Source: Orenia metallireducens (GTDB taxonomy: Bacteria; Bacillota; Halanaerobiia; Halobacteroidales; Halobacteroidaceae). From it: a stretch of 64,000 bases of DNA. The stretch is taken from assembly GCF_003001995.1 (NCBI RefSeq), contig NZ_PVNB01000014.1, positions 38,941-102,940 on the forward strand, written 5' to 3'. Within the stretch, counting starts at the first letter, position 1. Each line of letters begins with the position of its first letter. Below the pieces are notes generated by a model. The model was not told the DNA's origin, made no database searches, and saw only the letters and a program-made list of their open reading frames with translations. This document shows, in pieces, positions 1-7,588 of the stretch. The translations under genes were made by a program, and so were the position numbers.

Positions 1-366
1 ACTCCAGAGAGATATACTACTGATAACTGTGTAGTTTATACTGGAACCCATGATAATAATACTACTTTAGGCTGGTATACTGAAGATGCTAGTAAAGCAG
101 ATCAGAAGAGACTAGAGAAGTATTTAGATAAACATCTTGATTATAGACATGATTCTATCGTCTGGGACCTGATAGAGCTAGCGTGGTCCTCTAGAGCGGT
201 AATTGCTTTAGTAACCTTACAGGATGTGCTAGAATTGGGTAGTGAAGCCCGCTTTAACATTCCTGGGGTACTGGGAGGTAACTGGGACTGGAAGTATCGT
301 TCAGAGATGCTGACTGAAGAAAGAATGCTGGATTTAAAAGAGATGACAGAAAGAAATGATAGATAA
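1..366 (+). CDS. malQ: 4-alpha-glucanotransferase (amylomaltase), 3' end only
   Basis: The window opens inside a reading frame in frame 1 that runs to a TAA at 364-366, giving the last 121 residues. The segment THDNNTTLGWY near residues 16-26 and the C-terminal NIPGVLGGNWDWKY segment are characteristic of GH77 amylomaltase, where the first carries a catalytic-site HDN. MalQ transfers alpha-1,4-glucan segments between maltodextrins in the cytoplasm and feeds glycogen or maltodextrin breakdown, which fits the glgC and amylase genes further along. The N-terminal part lies outside the window. A strong terminator follows about 75 bases after the stop codon. Confidence 0.92.
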   Translation, partial: TPERYTTDNCVVYTGTHDNNTTLGWYTEDASKADQKRLEKYLDKHLDYRHDSIVWDLIELAWSSRAVIALVTLQDVLELGSEARFNIPGVLGGNWDWKYRSEMLTEERMLDLKEMTERNDR

Positions 367-440
367 TCCAATTAACTGAACAATAATGAGTGAGAGTTAG
401 TTACTATTAACAGGTACTCAATTATAAGTGAACAGATAAT

Positions 441-475
441 AAAACACTCCTGAAAATGGAGTGTTTTATTATTTT
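441..475 (+). terminator. Rho-independent terminator after malQ
   Basis: A 10-bp perfect stem (441-450 with 458-467) has a 7-base loop. The 3' arm ends in TTTT and is followed by a T-rich run. Confidence 0.85.
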
Positions 476-546
476 ATCACAATTTAACTATAATGCATAT
501 AATATACAGAAATCGGTTTTACTATCAAATTTAAGGAGGGATAGAG

Positions 547-624
547 ATGAAGAAGAAGTCTTGTCCTGGATGTAGAAGGAAAAATAAGAGTAAGAGTAAG
601 AGAAAGAAGAAGGAAGGAAAATAG
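547..624 (+). CDS. 25-residue lysine/arginine-rich peptide with a CPGC motif
   Basis: ATG at 547 is preceded by AAGGAGGG at 533-540 at ideal spacing, and TAG follows at 622-624. The peptide starts MKKKSCPGCRRKNK and continues as a Lys/Arg/Ser-rich tail; more than half of the residues are basic. CPGC could bind a metal or a thiol partner, and the tail could bind nucleic acid; both are inference. It sits alone between two terminators (441-475 and 645-673), so it looks like a monocistronic small gene and not a chance frame. I recognise no family. Confidence 0.6.
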   Translation: MKKKSCPGCRRKNKSKSKRKKKEGK

Positions 625-644
625 GCTAAATATGATTAGATTTA

Positions 645-673
645 AATGCTCCTTTTTTGAGGAGTATTTTTTT
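645..673 (+). terminator. Terminator after the 25-residue peptide gene
   Basis: AATGCTCC at 645-652 pairs with GGAGTATT at 661-668 (one G-T pair) across a T-rich loop, followed by a run of T. The rest of the stretch to 972 is AT-rich with nothing I can identify. Confidence 0.8.
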
Positions 674-972
674 ATGTATTGTTATATGGTATGATCAACA
701 TTATATTTGAATATCTAGTGGATATAGAGTATTATAATGGTATAAATAGTTTTTTTAGTATAGATCAGGTACAGGTTGGTCATAAAGCTTATATTATATA
801 AATTTATACTCATTTCAGTTTAAATTTGAATATCTTACAGGTAATTAATAGGCAAAAATATCAATGATGTAATTGGGTATTTTATTAATATTAGGTTGTG
901 TCGAGCTTTTAGATCTATGAAAGTTTTAATTACGAAGTCAAGATAATTTATATGTGGTGAGGTGGATATAGA

Positions 973-1605
973 ATGGAAAAATTAAAACTTGTCTGTTTTG
1001 ATTTAGATGATACCTTAATTAGAGAAATTCATTCCGTTATGTTGCCATGCATTTTAAATGGGAAAGAAAGAGAGCACTCTTTAATTCAAGAACAGGAAGA
1101 AAAAGGTGTAATTGACTATATATCAGCAGATTATCTCAGAGCAGAATTGCTTTTTGGTCTTGAAGAAGATAAAATCGCCCAATCTTTTTTAGAGATTGCA
1201 AAGCCTTTAAAAAATATCAAAAAAGTAGTTGAGATATTACATAAAGAAAATATCAGGTGCATTGTTATTACTGTTGGTCCAATGCAGGTAGCAAAAGTTG
1301 TATGTGATATTTGGGGATTTGATGATTATTATGGCAGTAACTATGAAGTGGTTGAAGGAGTATTTACTGGAAAGATTCTTAACTACATTGGGGCTGAAGA
1401 AAAGATATTATGTCTACAAGATTTTTGTGAAAATAATAATATAAAACCAGAAGAATGTATCGCTGTAGGTGATGGTTCAACAGATATTCCAATCTTTGAA
1501 TACTGTGGTAAATCTATTGCTATAAATAGTTCTTGGGAGGTTAGAGAGAGGGCAATGTATGCAGTTGAAACAGATGATTTAACAGATATTCTTAGCTATA
1601 TATAA
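973..1605 (+). CDS. HAD-superfamily phosphatase, phosphoserine-phosphatase-like (subfamily IB type)
   Basis: This 210-residue cytoplasmic protein begins with the HAD nucleophile motif FDLDDTL, Asp10 being the expected phospho-acceptor and Asp12 the acid/base. The C-terminal motif GDGSTDIPIF at 166-175 is the metal-binding loop. The helical cap between the motifs resembles SerB-like enzymes, which hydrolyse small phosphate monoesters, but the substrate cannot be read from sequence. ATG 973 has GAGGTGG at 959-965. It stands alone between a terminator and a dispersed repeat, so context gives no pathway. Assignment to the superfamily is firm; SerB function is not. Confidence 0.82.
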   Translation: MEKLKLVCFDLDDTLIREIHSVMLPCILNGKEREHSLIQEQEEKGVIDYISADYLRAELLFGLEEDKIAQSFLEIAKPLKNIKKVVEILHKENIRCIVITVGPMQVAKVVCDIWGFDDYYGSNYEVVEGVFTGKILNYIGAEEKILCLQDFCENNNIKPEECIAVGDGSTDIPIFEYCGKSIAINSSWEVRERAMYAVETDDLTDILSYI

Positions 1606-1850
1606 CCCTATAAAGATTTCATATTATATATCTAGAATTTAAATTTTTATAATCACTTAAAAATAAAAATCAAAAGAATTATTAGACGCAGACTTACACA
1701 GACTGAACACAGACTAAAAGAACAAAGAATAGAGAATTTAATTGTTTTGAGTCGGCTCTTAGTCAGATTTTAGTCAGCGTCCAAATAGGTTTTGATTTTA
1801 ATTCTCTGTTAGGTAAATTAAATTCTTTTTCGTGTTATATATATTTTAAG
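1604..1850 (+). repeat. Dispersed intergenic element, family B, copy 1
   Basis: The left end contains TAAAGATTTCATATTATATA and the right end contains AATTCTTTTTCGTGTTATAT, which also bound copies at 7297, 28858 and (inverted) 54570. The interior carries GACGCAGACTTACACAGAC and, inverted further right, TTTTAGTCAGCGTCC, so the element can fold on itself. The copy at 28858 has a closely similar interior. No reading frame is present. It fills most of the 368-base gap between the HAD gene and the flavin reductase gene. Confidence 0.7.
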
Positions 1851-1973
1851 CTATATGAAAGATAATTTTGGTGATTTAACTTACTCATAAAGATAGCAAA
1901 AGGTCTAAAATACAGAACAGCTTGGTTTAAGAATTAATCTGTTATAATAATAATTTATATAGGAGGGTATATA

Positions 1974-2624
1974 ATGAATTTTGAACATAATAACTTAAAG
2001 CCAGAATACATAAGGGAAGACTGGGAAGGAAAATGGAAAGTTTTTTCTTGGCTTGAATTTGTTTGTGCAATTCCCCATGTTTTATTTATGGTTACGACTA
2101 TTAAAGAGAATGGATTAGCAAATGCAGCATTTCAGAGCTGGTCAAGCTTTACAGGGGAAGGAGATAATTATTATATTATCATGTCAGGTGTTATGAAGGA
2201 TACCCATACATATCAGAATATTAAGCGAGATAAGGAATTTTGTATTAATTTTTTAAGTTCAGATTATCTTGAAGAATGTCGGAAAACGATCAAAGATAAT
2301 AATATAGCTAGTGATGAAATTTCTGCAGCAGGATTTACCCTTGAAGAATCTATGTCGATTAGTGCACCAAGAATAAAAGAAGGCTTTTTAAAATTAGAGT
2401 GTGAATATCAATGGGAAAAGGAACTTTGCGAAAGTAGTCATAACATAACAGTTTGTGGTAAGGTTAAACATCTTTCTATTGCTGAGAAATTTGCAAAAGA
2501 AATGACCAAAGAAAAGTATGGGAAGGATTCTTTTATGTTCAATCTCCACAATCCTATGAATCCCTTTACTGGAAAAAGTTTTGGTAGTGGAGTTGGTCAT
2601 ATTAAATTTTCTCAAGATCTATAA
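1974..2624 (+). CDS. Flavin reductase family protein (flavoredoxin-like FMN-binding split barrel)
   Basis: This 216-residue protein resembles the flavin reductase-like domain that binds FMN and transfers electrons from NAD(P)H or ferredoxin to acceptors. The segment SWSSFTGEGDNYYIIMSG near residues 55-75 and the RDKEFCINFLSSDY segment near 85-100 match the core strands of this fold. ATG 1974 has AGGAGGG just upstream. It is monocistronic and has no redox partner beside it, so the acceptor is unknown. Confidence 0.8.
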   Translation: MNFEHNNLKPEYIREDWEGKWKVFSWLEFVCAIPHVLFMVTTIKENGLANAAFQSWSSFTGEGDNYYIIMSGVMKDTHTYQNIKRDKEFCINFLSSDYLEECRKTIKDNNIASDEISAAGFTLEESMSISAPRIKEGFLKLECEYQWEKELCESSHNITVCGKVKHLSIAEKFAKEMTKEKYGKDSFMFNLHNPMNPFTGKSFGSGVGHIKFSQDL

Positions 2625-2757
2625 GATCCATTCAAGGAGTCAGTGACTTATGAAATTATAGATTGAGTCGGATAACAGGAGATCGTCAATGTAAAATTAT
2701 AATAAGCTATAAAGATCAATATCTACTATTTTTATAAAAAGTGAGGCTTAAGAAGAG

Positions 2758-3207
2758 ATGAAAGGAACTAAGATTGATTTTATTGTTAGAAATGCTAAGG
2801 AAAAAGACTCAGAATATTTAGCATTACTTTGTGAACAGTTAGGATATTCGATGAATTATAGAAAATTAAAATCACCTTTGAAAAAAATCTTAAAAGATGA
2901 TGAACATATAATATATGTTGCTCAACTAGCAAGTGGAGAGATAGCTGGCTGGATTCATGCTTATCTTTATAAATTATTCTATGCTGATTTAATGGCTGAA
3001 ATCGGAGGGATTGTTGTTGATAAATTGAATAGAAGAAAAGGGATAGGAAAAGAACTAATGAGATATGTGGAAAGTTGGGCAAAAGAAAAAGGGTGTTATA
3101 CTGTAAGTTTACGTTCAAATGTACTTAGAGAAAAGGCTCATCTTTTTTATCAGCAGATAGGCTATAAGAATGAAAAAGAACAATTTACTTTTCGTAAAAG
3201 ACTTTAA
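2758..3207 (+). CDS. GNAT-family N-acetyltransferase
   Basis: The protein has 149 residues and is a single GNAT domain. The acetyl-CoA pyrophosphate loop appears as RRKGIGKELM near residues 90-100, after the strand IGGIVVDK, and the C-terminal HLFYQQIGYKNE is the typical motif B ending. Such enzymes acetylate an amine on a small molecule, peptide or protein; the acceptor is not predictable here. The start at 2758 has only a weak ribosome site (GTGAGG, about 15 bases upstream). Confidence 0.85.
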   Translation: MKGTKIDFIVRNAKEKDSEYLALLCEQLGYSMNYRKLKSPLKKILKDDEHIIYVAQLASGEIAGWIHAYLYKLFYADLMAEIGGIVVDKLNRRKGIGKELMRYVESWAKEKGCYTVSLRSNVLREKAHLFYQQIGYKNEKEQFTFRKRL

Positions 3208-3323
3208 GTTGATGGTATGGTTTAAAGATGACTTATGTGAGATTTATTAATACTATTAAAAATATGTAATTATTCAAAAATCGAATATTTACTGAAATAT
3301 AATTAAAAATAGGAGTGGAAAAG

Positions 3324-3944
3324 ATGTATAAATATTTGATACAAGGATTACTTTTAGGATTAGCATATGTTGCACCTATAGGTATGCAGAACTTATATGT
3401 GATAAATACTGCCATGAAAGGTAATAAGTTGAAGACCTATCAGGTAGCACTAACGACCATATTTTTTGATATCACACTTGCTCTTGCCTGTTTTTTTGGG
3501 ATAGGACTATTAGTCAAAAATATTCCTATATTAAAATCAATTATTTTATTAGTAGGCTCTGTTCTCGTTATATACATAGGAATTGGCTTGATTCGTGCTT
3601 GTTCAGAGGTGAAAAATGATATGGAAATAAGTGATTCAATAGTTAAAATTATAATTACCTGTTTTATTGTGACGTGGTTGAATCCACAGGCTTTAATAGA
3701 TGGTTCCTTATTATTAGGAGGTTATCATGCCTCTGTACCTGTTCAGATGGCTAAGTATTTTATATTGGGTTTCTGTAGTTCATCCTTTATCTGGTTTATG
3801 ATTTTAGCAACTATAATCTTAATCCTAAGGGATAAATTAAATAATACTATTATTAAGGGGATCAACATAATTTGTGGAGTGATTTTAATCTTTTTCGGTG
3901 CAAAATTAGGCCATTCCTTTATTCAATTAATGATAAAGGGTTAA
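3324..3944 (+). CDS. LysE/RhtB-family amino-acid exporter
   Basis: This 206-residue membrane protein has six hydrophobic segments. An N-terminal PIGMQNLYVI segment and the conserved WLNPQALIDG segment near the middle are typical of LysE/ArgO-type exporters, which move basic or other amino acids out of the cell. I place the start at ATG 3324 because AGGAGTGG at 3311-3318 is a good ribosome site for it; a GTG at 3315 lies inside that site. It is followed 39 bases later by a methyltransferase and then a GNAT on the same strand, possibly co-transcribed. The substrate is not predictable. Confidence 0.85.
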   Translation: MYKYLIQGLLLGLAYVAPIGMQNLYVINTAMKGNKLKTYQVALTTIFFDITLALACFFGIGLLVKNIPILKSIILLVGSVLVIYIGIGLIRACSEVKNDMEISDSIVKIIITCFIVTWLNPQALIDGSLLLGGYHASVPVQMAKYFILGFCSSSFIWFMILATIILILRDKLNNTIIKGINIICGVILIFFGAKLGHSFIQLMIKG

Positions 3945-3983
3945 GTTGGGTTAGAAGTTGAGTGTATAAAGAAGGAGGAAAAG

Positions 3984-4580
3984 ATGAAAGAAAAACTTAT
4001 AGATATTTTCAATCGAATTTCTAAAAAAGGGGTGTATCCCTATCAACTAGCATTTATGCTACTTATACCATTAAGGAATATATTTCTTTCACCCAAAAAA
4101 CTTATTCAGTATTTAGAGTTGGAAGAAGATTATAATGTTCTTGAAGTTGGTTCAGGTCCTGGATATTTTAGCCCTAAAATTGCTAAGGCTATACCAGCTG
4201 GGAAATTAGTATTAGCTGATATCCAAAAAGAGATGCTTGAGTTTGCCAGAAAAAGATTGACTAAGAAGGGGATATCTAATGTTGAATACCACCTGTGCAA
4301 TGGTATTGATTTTTCATTTGAAAGCAATAAATTTGATCTTATATATATGGTAACTGTTTTAGGAGAAATAGAGAATAAAGAGGAATATATCAAAGAGTTT
4401 TTTAGATTATTGCGACCTGGAGGTATCCTTTCGATCTCAGAACAAGGTGGTGATCCAGATAAGATGTCGATAGAAGAAATTAAGAGATTATTAGCTGGTT
4501 CTGGGTTTGAACTTGATAAACTCTATGGCAGAGAGAATAACTTTACTATAAACTTTCGAAAAACTAATTTATCAAAATAG
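3984..4580 (+). CDS. Class I SAM-dependent methyltransferase
   Basis: The protein has 198 residues. Motif I VLEVGSGPGYF at about 52-62 binds the methionine part of SAM, and the acidic end of strand 2 is VLADIQ. LLRPGGILSISEQ near 140-152 is the typical post-motif III strand. A hydrophobic N-terminal helix (PYQLAFMLLIP) suggests contact with a membrane or hydrophobic substrate, as in small ubiE-like enzymes, but that is inference. AAGGAGG lies 6-12 bases before ATG 3984. Confidence 0.85.
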   Translation: MKEKLIDIFNRISKKGVYPYQLAFMLLIPLRNIFLSPKKLIQYLELEEDYNVLEVGSGPGYFSPKIAKAIPAGKLVLADIQKEMLEFARKRLTKKGISNVEYHLCNGIDFSFESNKFDLIYMVTVLGEIENKEEYIKEFFRLLRPGGILSISEQGGDPDKMSIEEIKRLLAGSGFELDKLYGRENNFTINFRKTNLSK

Positions 4581-4623
4581 TAGATTAGATTGCTTAAATT
4601 TTAGGAATAGAGGATGAGTGCTT

Positions 4624-5184
4624 ATGAACAGTTCAGAGATAGTTTTAAGCTCTAGGAGACTTACTTTAAAGGTGATAGATGAAAACTATGCAGATGAAGT
4701 TCTTAATTATTTTAAGAGAAATGAGAAATTTCTTAAGAAGTGGGAACCTAAAAGGTCAGAAGAGCTCTATACTTTGAAGTACCAAAAGAATCAATTACGA
4801 GATGATTTAAGTAATATAAGTAAGGGAAATCTGCTGAAGTTATGGATTTTTCCTAAAGGCGATAATAAGATAATAGGCTCCCTTATTTTTAGTAATATAG
4901 TCAGAGGATGCTTTCAATCATGTTATTTAGGTTATCGATTAGATGAAGGGAAAGTAAATAGTGGTTACATGACAGAGGCATTAGAAGAATTGATAAGATT
5001 TTTATTTGAAGAGTTGAAGCTACATAGAATAGAAGCAAATATTATCCCAGAGAATAAGGCATCTTTAAGAGTAGTTGAGAAATTAGGGTTTTATAATGAA
5101 GGACTAGCTAGAAAATATTTAAAGATAAATGATAAGTGGGAAGACTATATTCATATGGTTCTTTTAAATGAAGGCGTTGAATAG
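4624..5184 (+). CDS. GNAT acetyltransferase, RimJ/RimL type
   Basis: This protein of about 186 residues shows the RimJ/RimL pattern: N-terminal SSRRLTLKVIDENYADEV, a central YRLDEGKVNSGYMTEAL (CoA loop), and HRIEANIIPENKASLRVVE with KLGFYNEG near the C-terminus. Family members acetylate protein N-termini or small molecules such as antibiotics. ATG 4624 has AGAGG at about 10 bases; GTG 4618 is in frame but too near the ribosome site. It lies 43 bases after the methyltransferase gene. Confidence 0.83.
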   Translation: MNSSEIVLSSRRLTLKVIDENYADEVLNYFKRNEKFLKKWEPKRSEELYTLKYQKNQLRDDLSNISKGNLLKLWIFPKGDNKIIGSLIFSNIVRGCFQSCYLGYRLDEGKVNSGYMTEALEELIRFLFEELKLHRIEANIIPENKASLRVVEKLGFYNEGLARKYLKINDKWEDYIHMVLLNEGVE

Positions 5185-5334
5185 AGAATTTAATTATTTA
5201 ATCTAATCTATTTAAATATTGGTCTACAATAAATAATATGCTTAGAGTGTAAGGAGTTCTATGCTAGATAGTTGATTTGTTTATTATAATGATATAAAAT
5301 ATATTCTAATATATTAAATTGGAGGGGGAAGTTG

Positions 5335-6036
5335 ATGAGAACAATAGGTTTAATTGGTGGGATGAGTTGGGAATCTTCCCTTGAATATTATCGTATTATC
5401 AATAAAATCGTTAAAGAAAGGTTGGGTGAGCCCCATTCCTGCAAAAGCATTATGTATTCGGTAGATTTTGCAGAGATTGATAAGTTGCAGCACCAAGGAG
5501 AATGGGAAGTACTAACTGATAGGATGGTTCAAATTGCAAAAAGATTAGAAAAGGCAGGGGCTGAATTGATACTGATTTGTACCAATACAATGCATAAGAT
5601 GGCTGAAGATGTACAGGAGAATATCAAAGTTCCTCTATTACATATAGCAGATGCTACTGCTGAAGAGATTAAAGCTAAGCCGATGGAGAAGGTTGGTCTT
5701 TTAGGGACTAAGTTTACTATGGAGCAGGATTTTTATAAGAAGAGGTTAAAAAAGAGGCATGGAATAGATGTGATAATACCTGATGAGAAAGAAAGGGAAT
5801 TTATTCATAATGTCATCTTTAAAGAGCTAGTATCAGGAGTTATCAAAGAGGAGTCTAGAGATAGGTTTAAAGAGATAATAATCAACCTTAAAAATAATGG
5901 TGCAGAAGGAGTAGTATTGGGTTGTACTGAGATTCCACTATTGATAAGAGAGAAGGATAGTTCTATTCCTATATTCAATACGATGTTGCTCCATGCTAAA
6001 AAGGCGGTTGAGCTTGCCTTGAAATCAGGTTGTTAA
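5335..6036 (+). CDS. Aspartate/glutamate racemase family protein
   Basis: This 233-residue protein has the two-cysteine layout of PLP-independent racemases: Cys82 in CTNTMHK and Cys197 in GCTEIPLL. The N-terminus TIGLIGGMSWESS is typical of aspartate racemases of the YgeA/RacX type. These interconvert L- and D-amino acids for wall or spore use or for D-amino-acid metabolism. The start is ATG 5335 with GGAGGGGG at 5321-5328; a TTG at 5332 is less likely. It is monocistronic and followed by a hairpin repeat element. Confidence 0.87.
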   Translation: MRTIGLIGGMSWESSLEYYRIINKIVKERLGEPHSCKSIMYSVDFAEIDKLQHQGEWEVLTDRMVQIAKRLEKAGAELILICTNTMHKMAEDVQENIKVPLLHIADATAEEIKAKPMEKVGLLGTKFTMEQDFYKKRLKKRHGIDVIIPDEKEREFIHNVIFKELVSGVIKEESRDRFKEIIINLKNNGAEGVVLGCTEIPLLIREKDSSIPIFNTMLLHAKKAVELALKSGC

Positions 6037-6140
6037 ATAGTATATTAAAACTTGTTATACAAGTCAGAATAAGATTATTTAATTTAAGCTAAAGTAGAGA
6101 GAGCTTGAATGACTTATCTAAGTCATATCTATAGCGATTT

Positions 6141-6290
6141 TTAATGGTGATATTACGACACTTTTTGAACCAGTGAATAATTAATAAAGTATAAATAATA
6201 GTTAAGTTCAAAACCACTAAACTTTCTAGAAAGATAAGCTTCTATTTATTCACTATTATTTATTATTTGTAGAAGTGTCGCAATATCTAT
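6141..6290 (+). repeat. Terminal-inverted-repeat element, family A, copy 1
   Basis: The left end GATATTACGACACTTTTT (6149-6166) is the near-perfect reverse complement of AGAAGTGTCGCAATATC (6271-6287). The interior is AT-rich with no reading frame. Nearly the same sequence occurs in reverse orientation at 31921-32060, so this is a mobile or formerly mobile unit. It occupies the gap between the racemase and the QueG-like gene. Confidence 0.8.
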
Positions 6291-6347
6291 CTATAATAGC
6301 ACTTGTTCTAACGGCATAAGATACAAGTATTTATGGAGGGATTTAAC

Positions 6348-7139
6348 TTGCAGGAGAAGATAAGAACTTTAATTAGAGAATATATTCAAGAATACTCGAC
6401 TAGAAAAGAAATAAAGACTAAATGGGGTGAGCCAATAGTCAACTTTGCTGATGCTAATGATCAGATGTTTAGAAAACTTAAAGAGGTTGTAAGTTCAACC
6501 CATGCTCTACCTCAAGATTTTTTAACGGATGCTCAAACGGTAATTGCTTATTTTATCCCCTTTAGTCGAGATGTTGTGAATTCAAATAGAGCAGGAAGAT
6601 ATAGTTCAAAACAATGGGCTAGAGCCTATATAGAGACAAATGAACTTATATCTAACCTGAATAATTATATCAAAAAAAAGCTTGCAGCTTTAAATTATCA
6701 ATCTAGCCTTATCCCTGCTACCCATAATTTTGATGAGGATAGTTTGATAAGTGATTGGTCTCATAGGCATGTAGCTTATATATCAGGCTTAGGTAAGTTT
6801 GGTCTGAATAATATGTTGATTACAGATAAAGGGTGCTGTGGAAGAGTTGCTAGTATAGTAACTAACTTAAAGATAGAGGCTACAGCAAGAAATAATCAGG
6901 AGTATTGTCTTTATAAGAGCAAAGGTCTTTGTCAAAAATGTGTAGATAACTGTGTTAATGATGCGTTAAAGATTAATTCCTTTGATAGACATAAGTGTTA
7001 TGAAATCTTGCTCGAGAATGATAAATTACATAGTGATTTGGGTTTAACAGATGTTTGTGGTAAGTGTTCTGTGAACTTACCCTGTTCTTTTATCAATCCA
7101 GTAGAGAAATGTTATAGTTATCAAGAAAGTATAGTATAG
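6348..7139 (+). CDS. QueG-like 4Fe-4S protein (epoxyqueuosine reductase-related)
   Basis: This protein of about 263 residues has the region ISGLGKFGLNNMLITDKGC followed by Cys clusters (CLYKSKGLCQKCVDNC and CGKCSVNLPC), as in epoxyqueuosine-reductase-like proteins that use cobalamin and Fe-S centres. It is shorter than QueG (about 310-380 residues) and has only a partial second cluster pattern, so it may be one of the uncharacterised relatives and not true QueG. I choose TTG 6348 as start because GGAGGG at 6335-6340 serves it at 7 bases; the upstream ATG 6333 overlaps this ribosome site. Confidence 0.7.
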   Translation: MQEKIRTLIREYIQEYSTRKEIKTKWGEPIVNFADANDQMFRKLKEVVSSTHALPQDFLTDAQTVIAYFIPFSRDVVNSNRAGRYSSKQWARAYIETNELISNLNNYIKKKLAALNYQSSLIPATHNFDEDSLISDWSHRHVAYISGLGKFGLNNMLITDKGCCGRVASIVTNLKIEATARNNQEYCLYKSKGLCQKCVDNCVNDALKINSFDRHKCYEILLENDKLHSDLGLTDVCGKCSVNLPCSFINPVEKCYSYQESIV

Positions 7140-7296
7140 ATTGCAGATTTATAAAAATTTATTGGATAATAAGTGAACTTTTAATTATTTTATAAAATTT
7201 GTAGTTTCAAAGAAGGAATCTTTAACCTATGATCTAAATATACTAAAGAAGACCAATAGTTCATAATCCATTGATTGATAAATTCAAAAATTATAT

Positions 7297-7520
7297 ATAC
7301 CGATAAAGATTTTATATTAGAAATTTTAAAAGCAAAAGAGCAAACAAGAGTAATTTTTTCCACAAATCACACTAATTTCCACGAGAAAGTACTCTTGGGG
7401 TGAATAAGTTCAAAAGATTTATTCATTAAATTAATTTTTTATTCTTTGATTCGTGTTTGATTGGTGCCAATTCGTGGCTAAATAAATTTAAACTCTTTTC
7501 GTGTTCTGTATAGTTATATT
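7297..7520 (+). repeat. Dispersed intergenic element, family B, copy 2
   Basis: The left end reads ACCGATAAAGATTTTATATTA and the right end AAACTCTTTTCGTGTTCTGT. The interior contains CCACAAATCACACTAATTTC and GATTCGTGTTTGATTGG, pieces of a cryptic inverted repeat. A close relative lies inverted at 54570-54817. It fills most of the gap before the GGDEF/HD-GYP gene, and no reading frame is present. Confidence 0.7.
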
Positions 7521-7588
7521 TAATTAAGTTTATAGTGTGATGTCTAAGTTTATTTTCCATGGTATATTTTGTGGAAAGGAGAGGAGTA

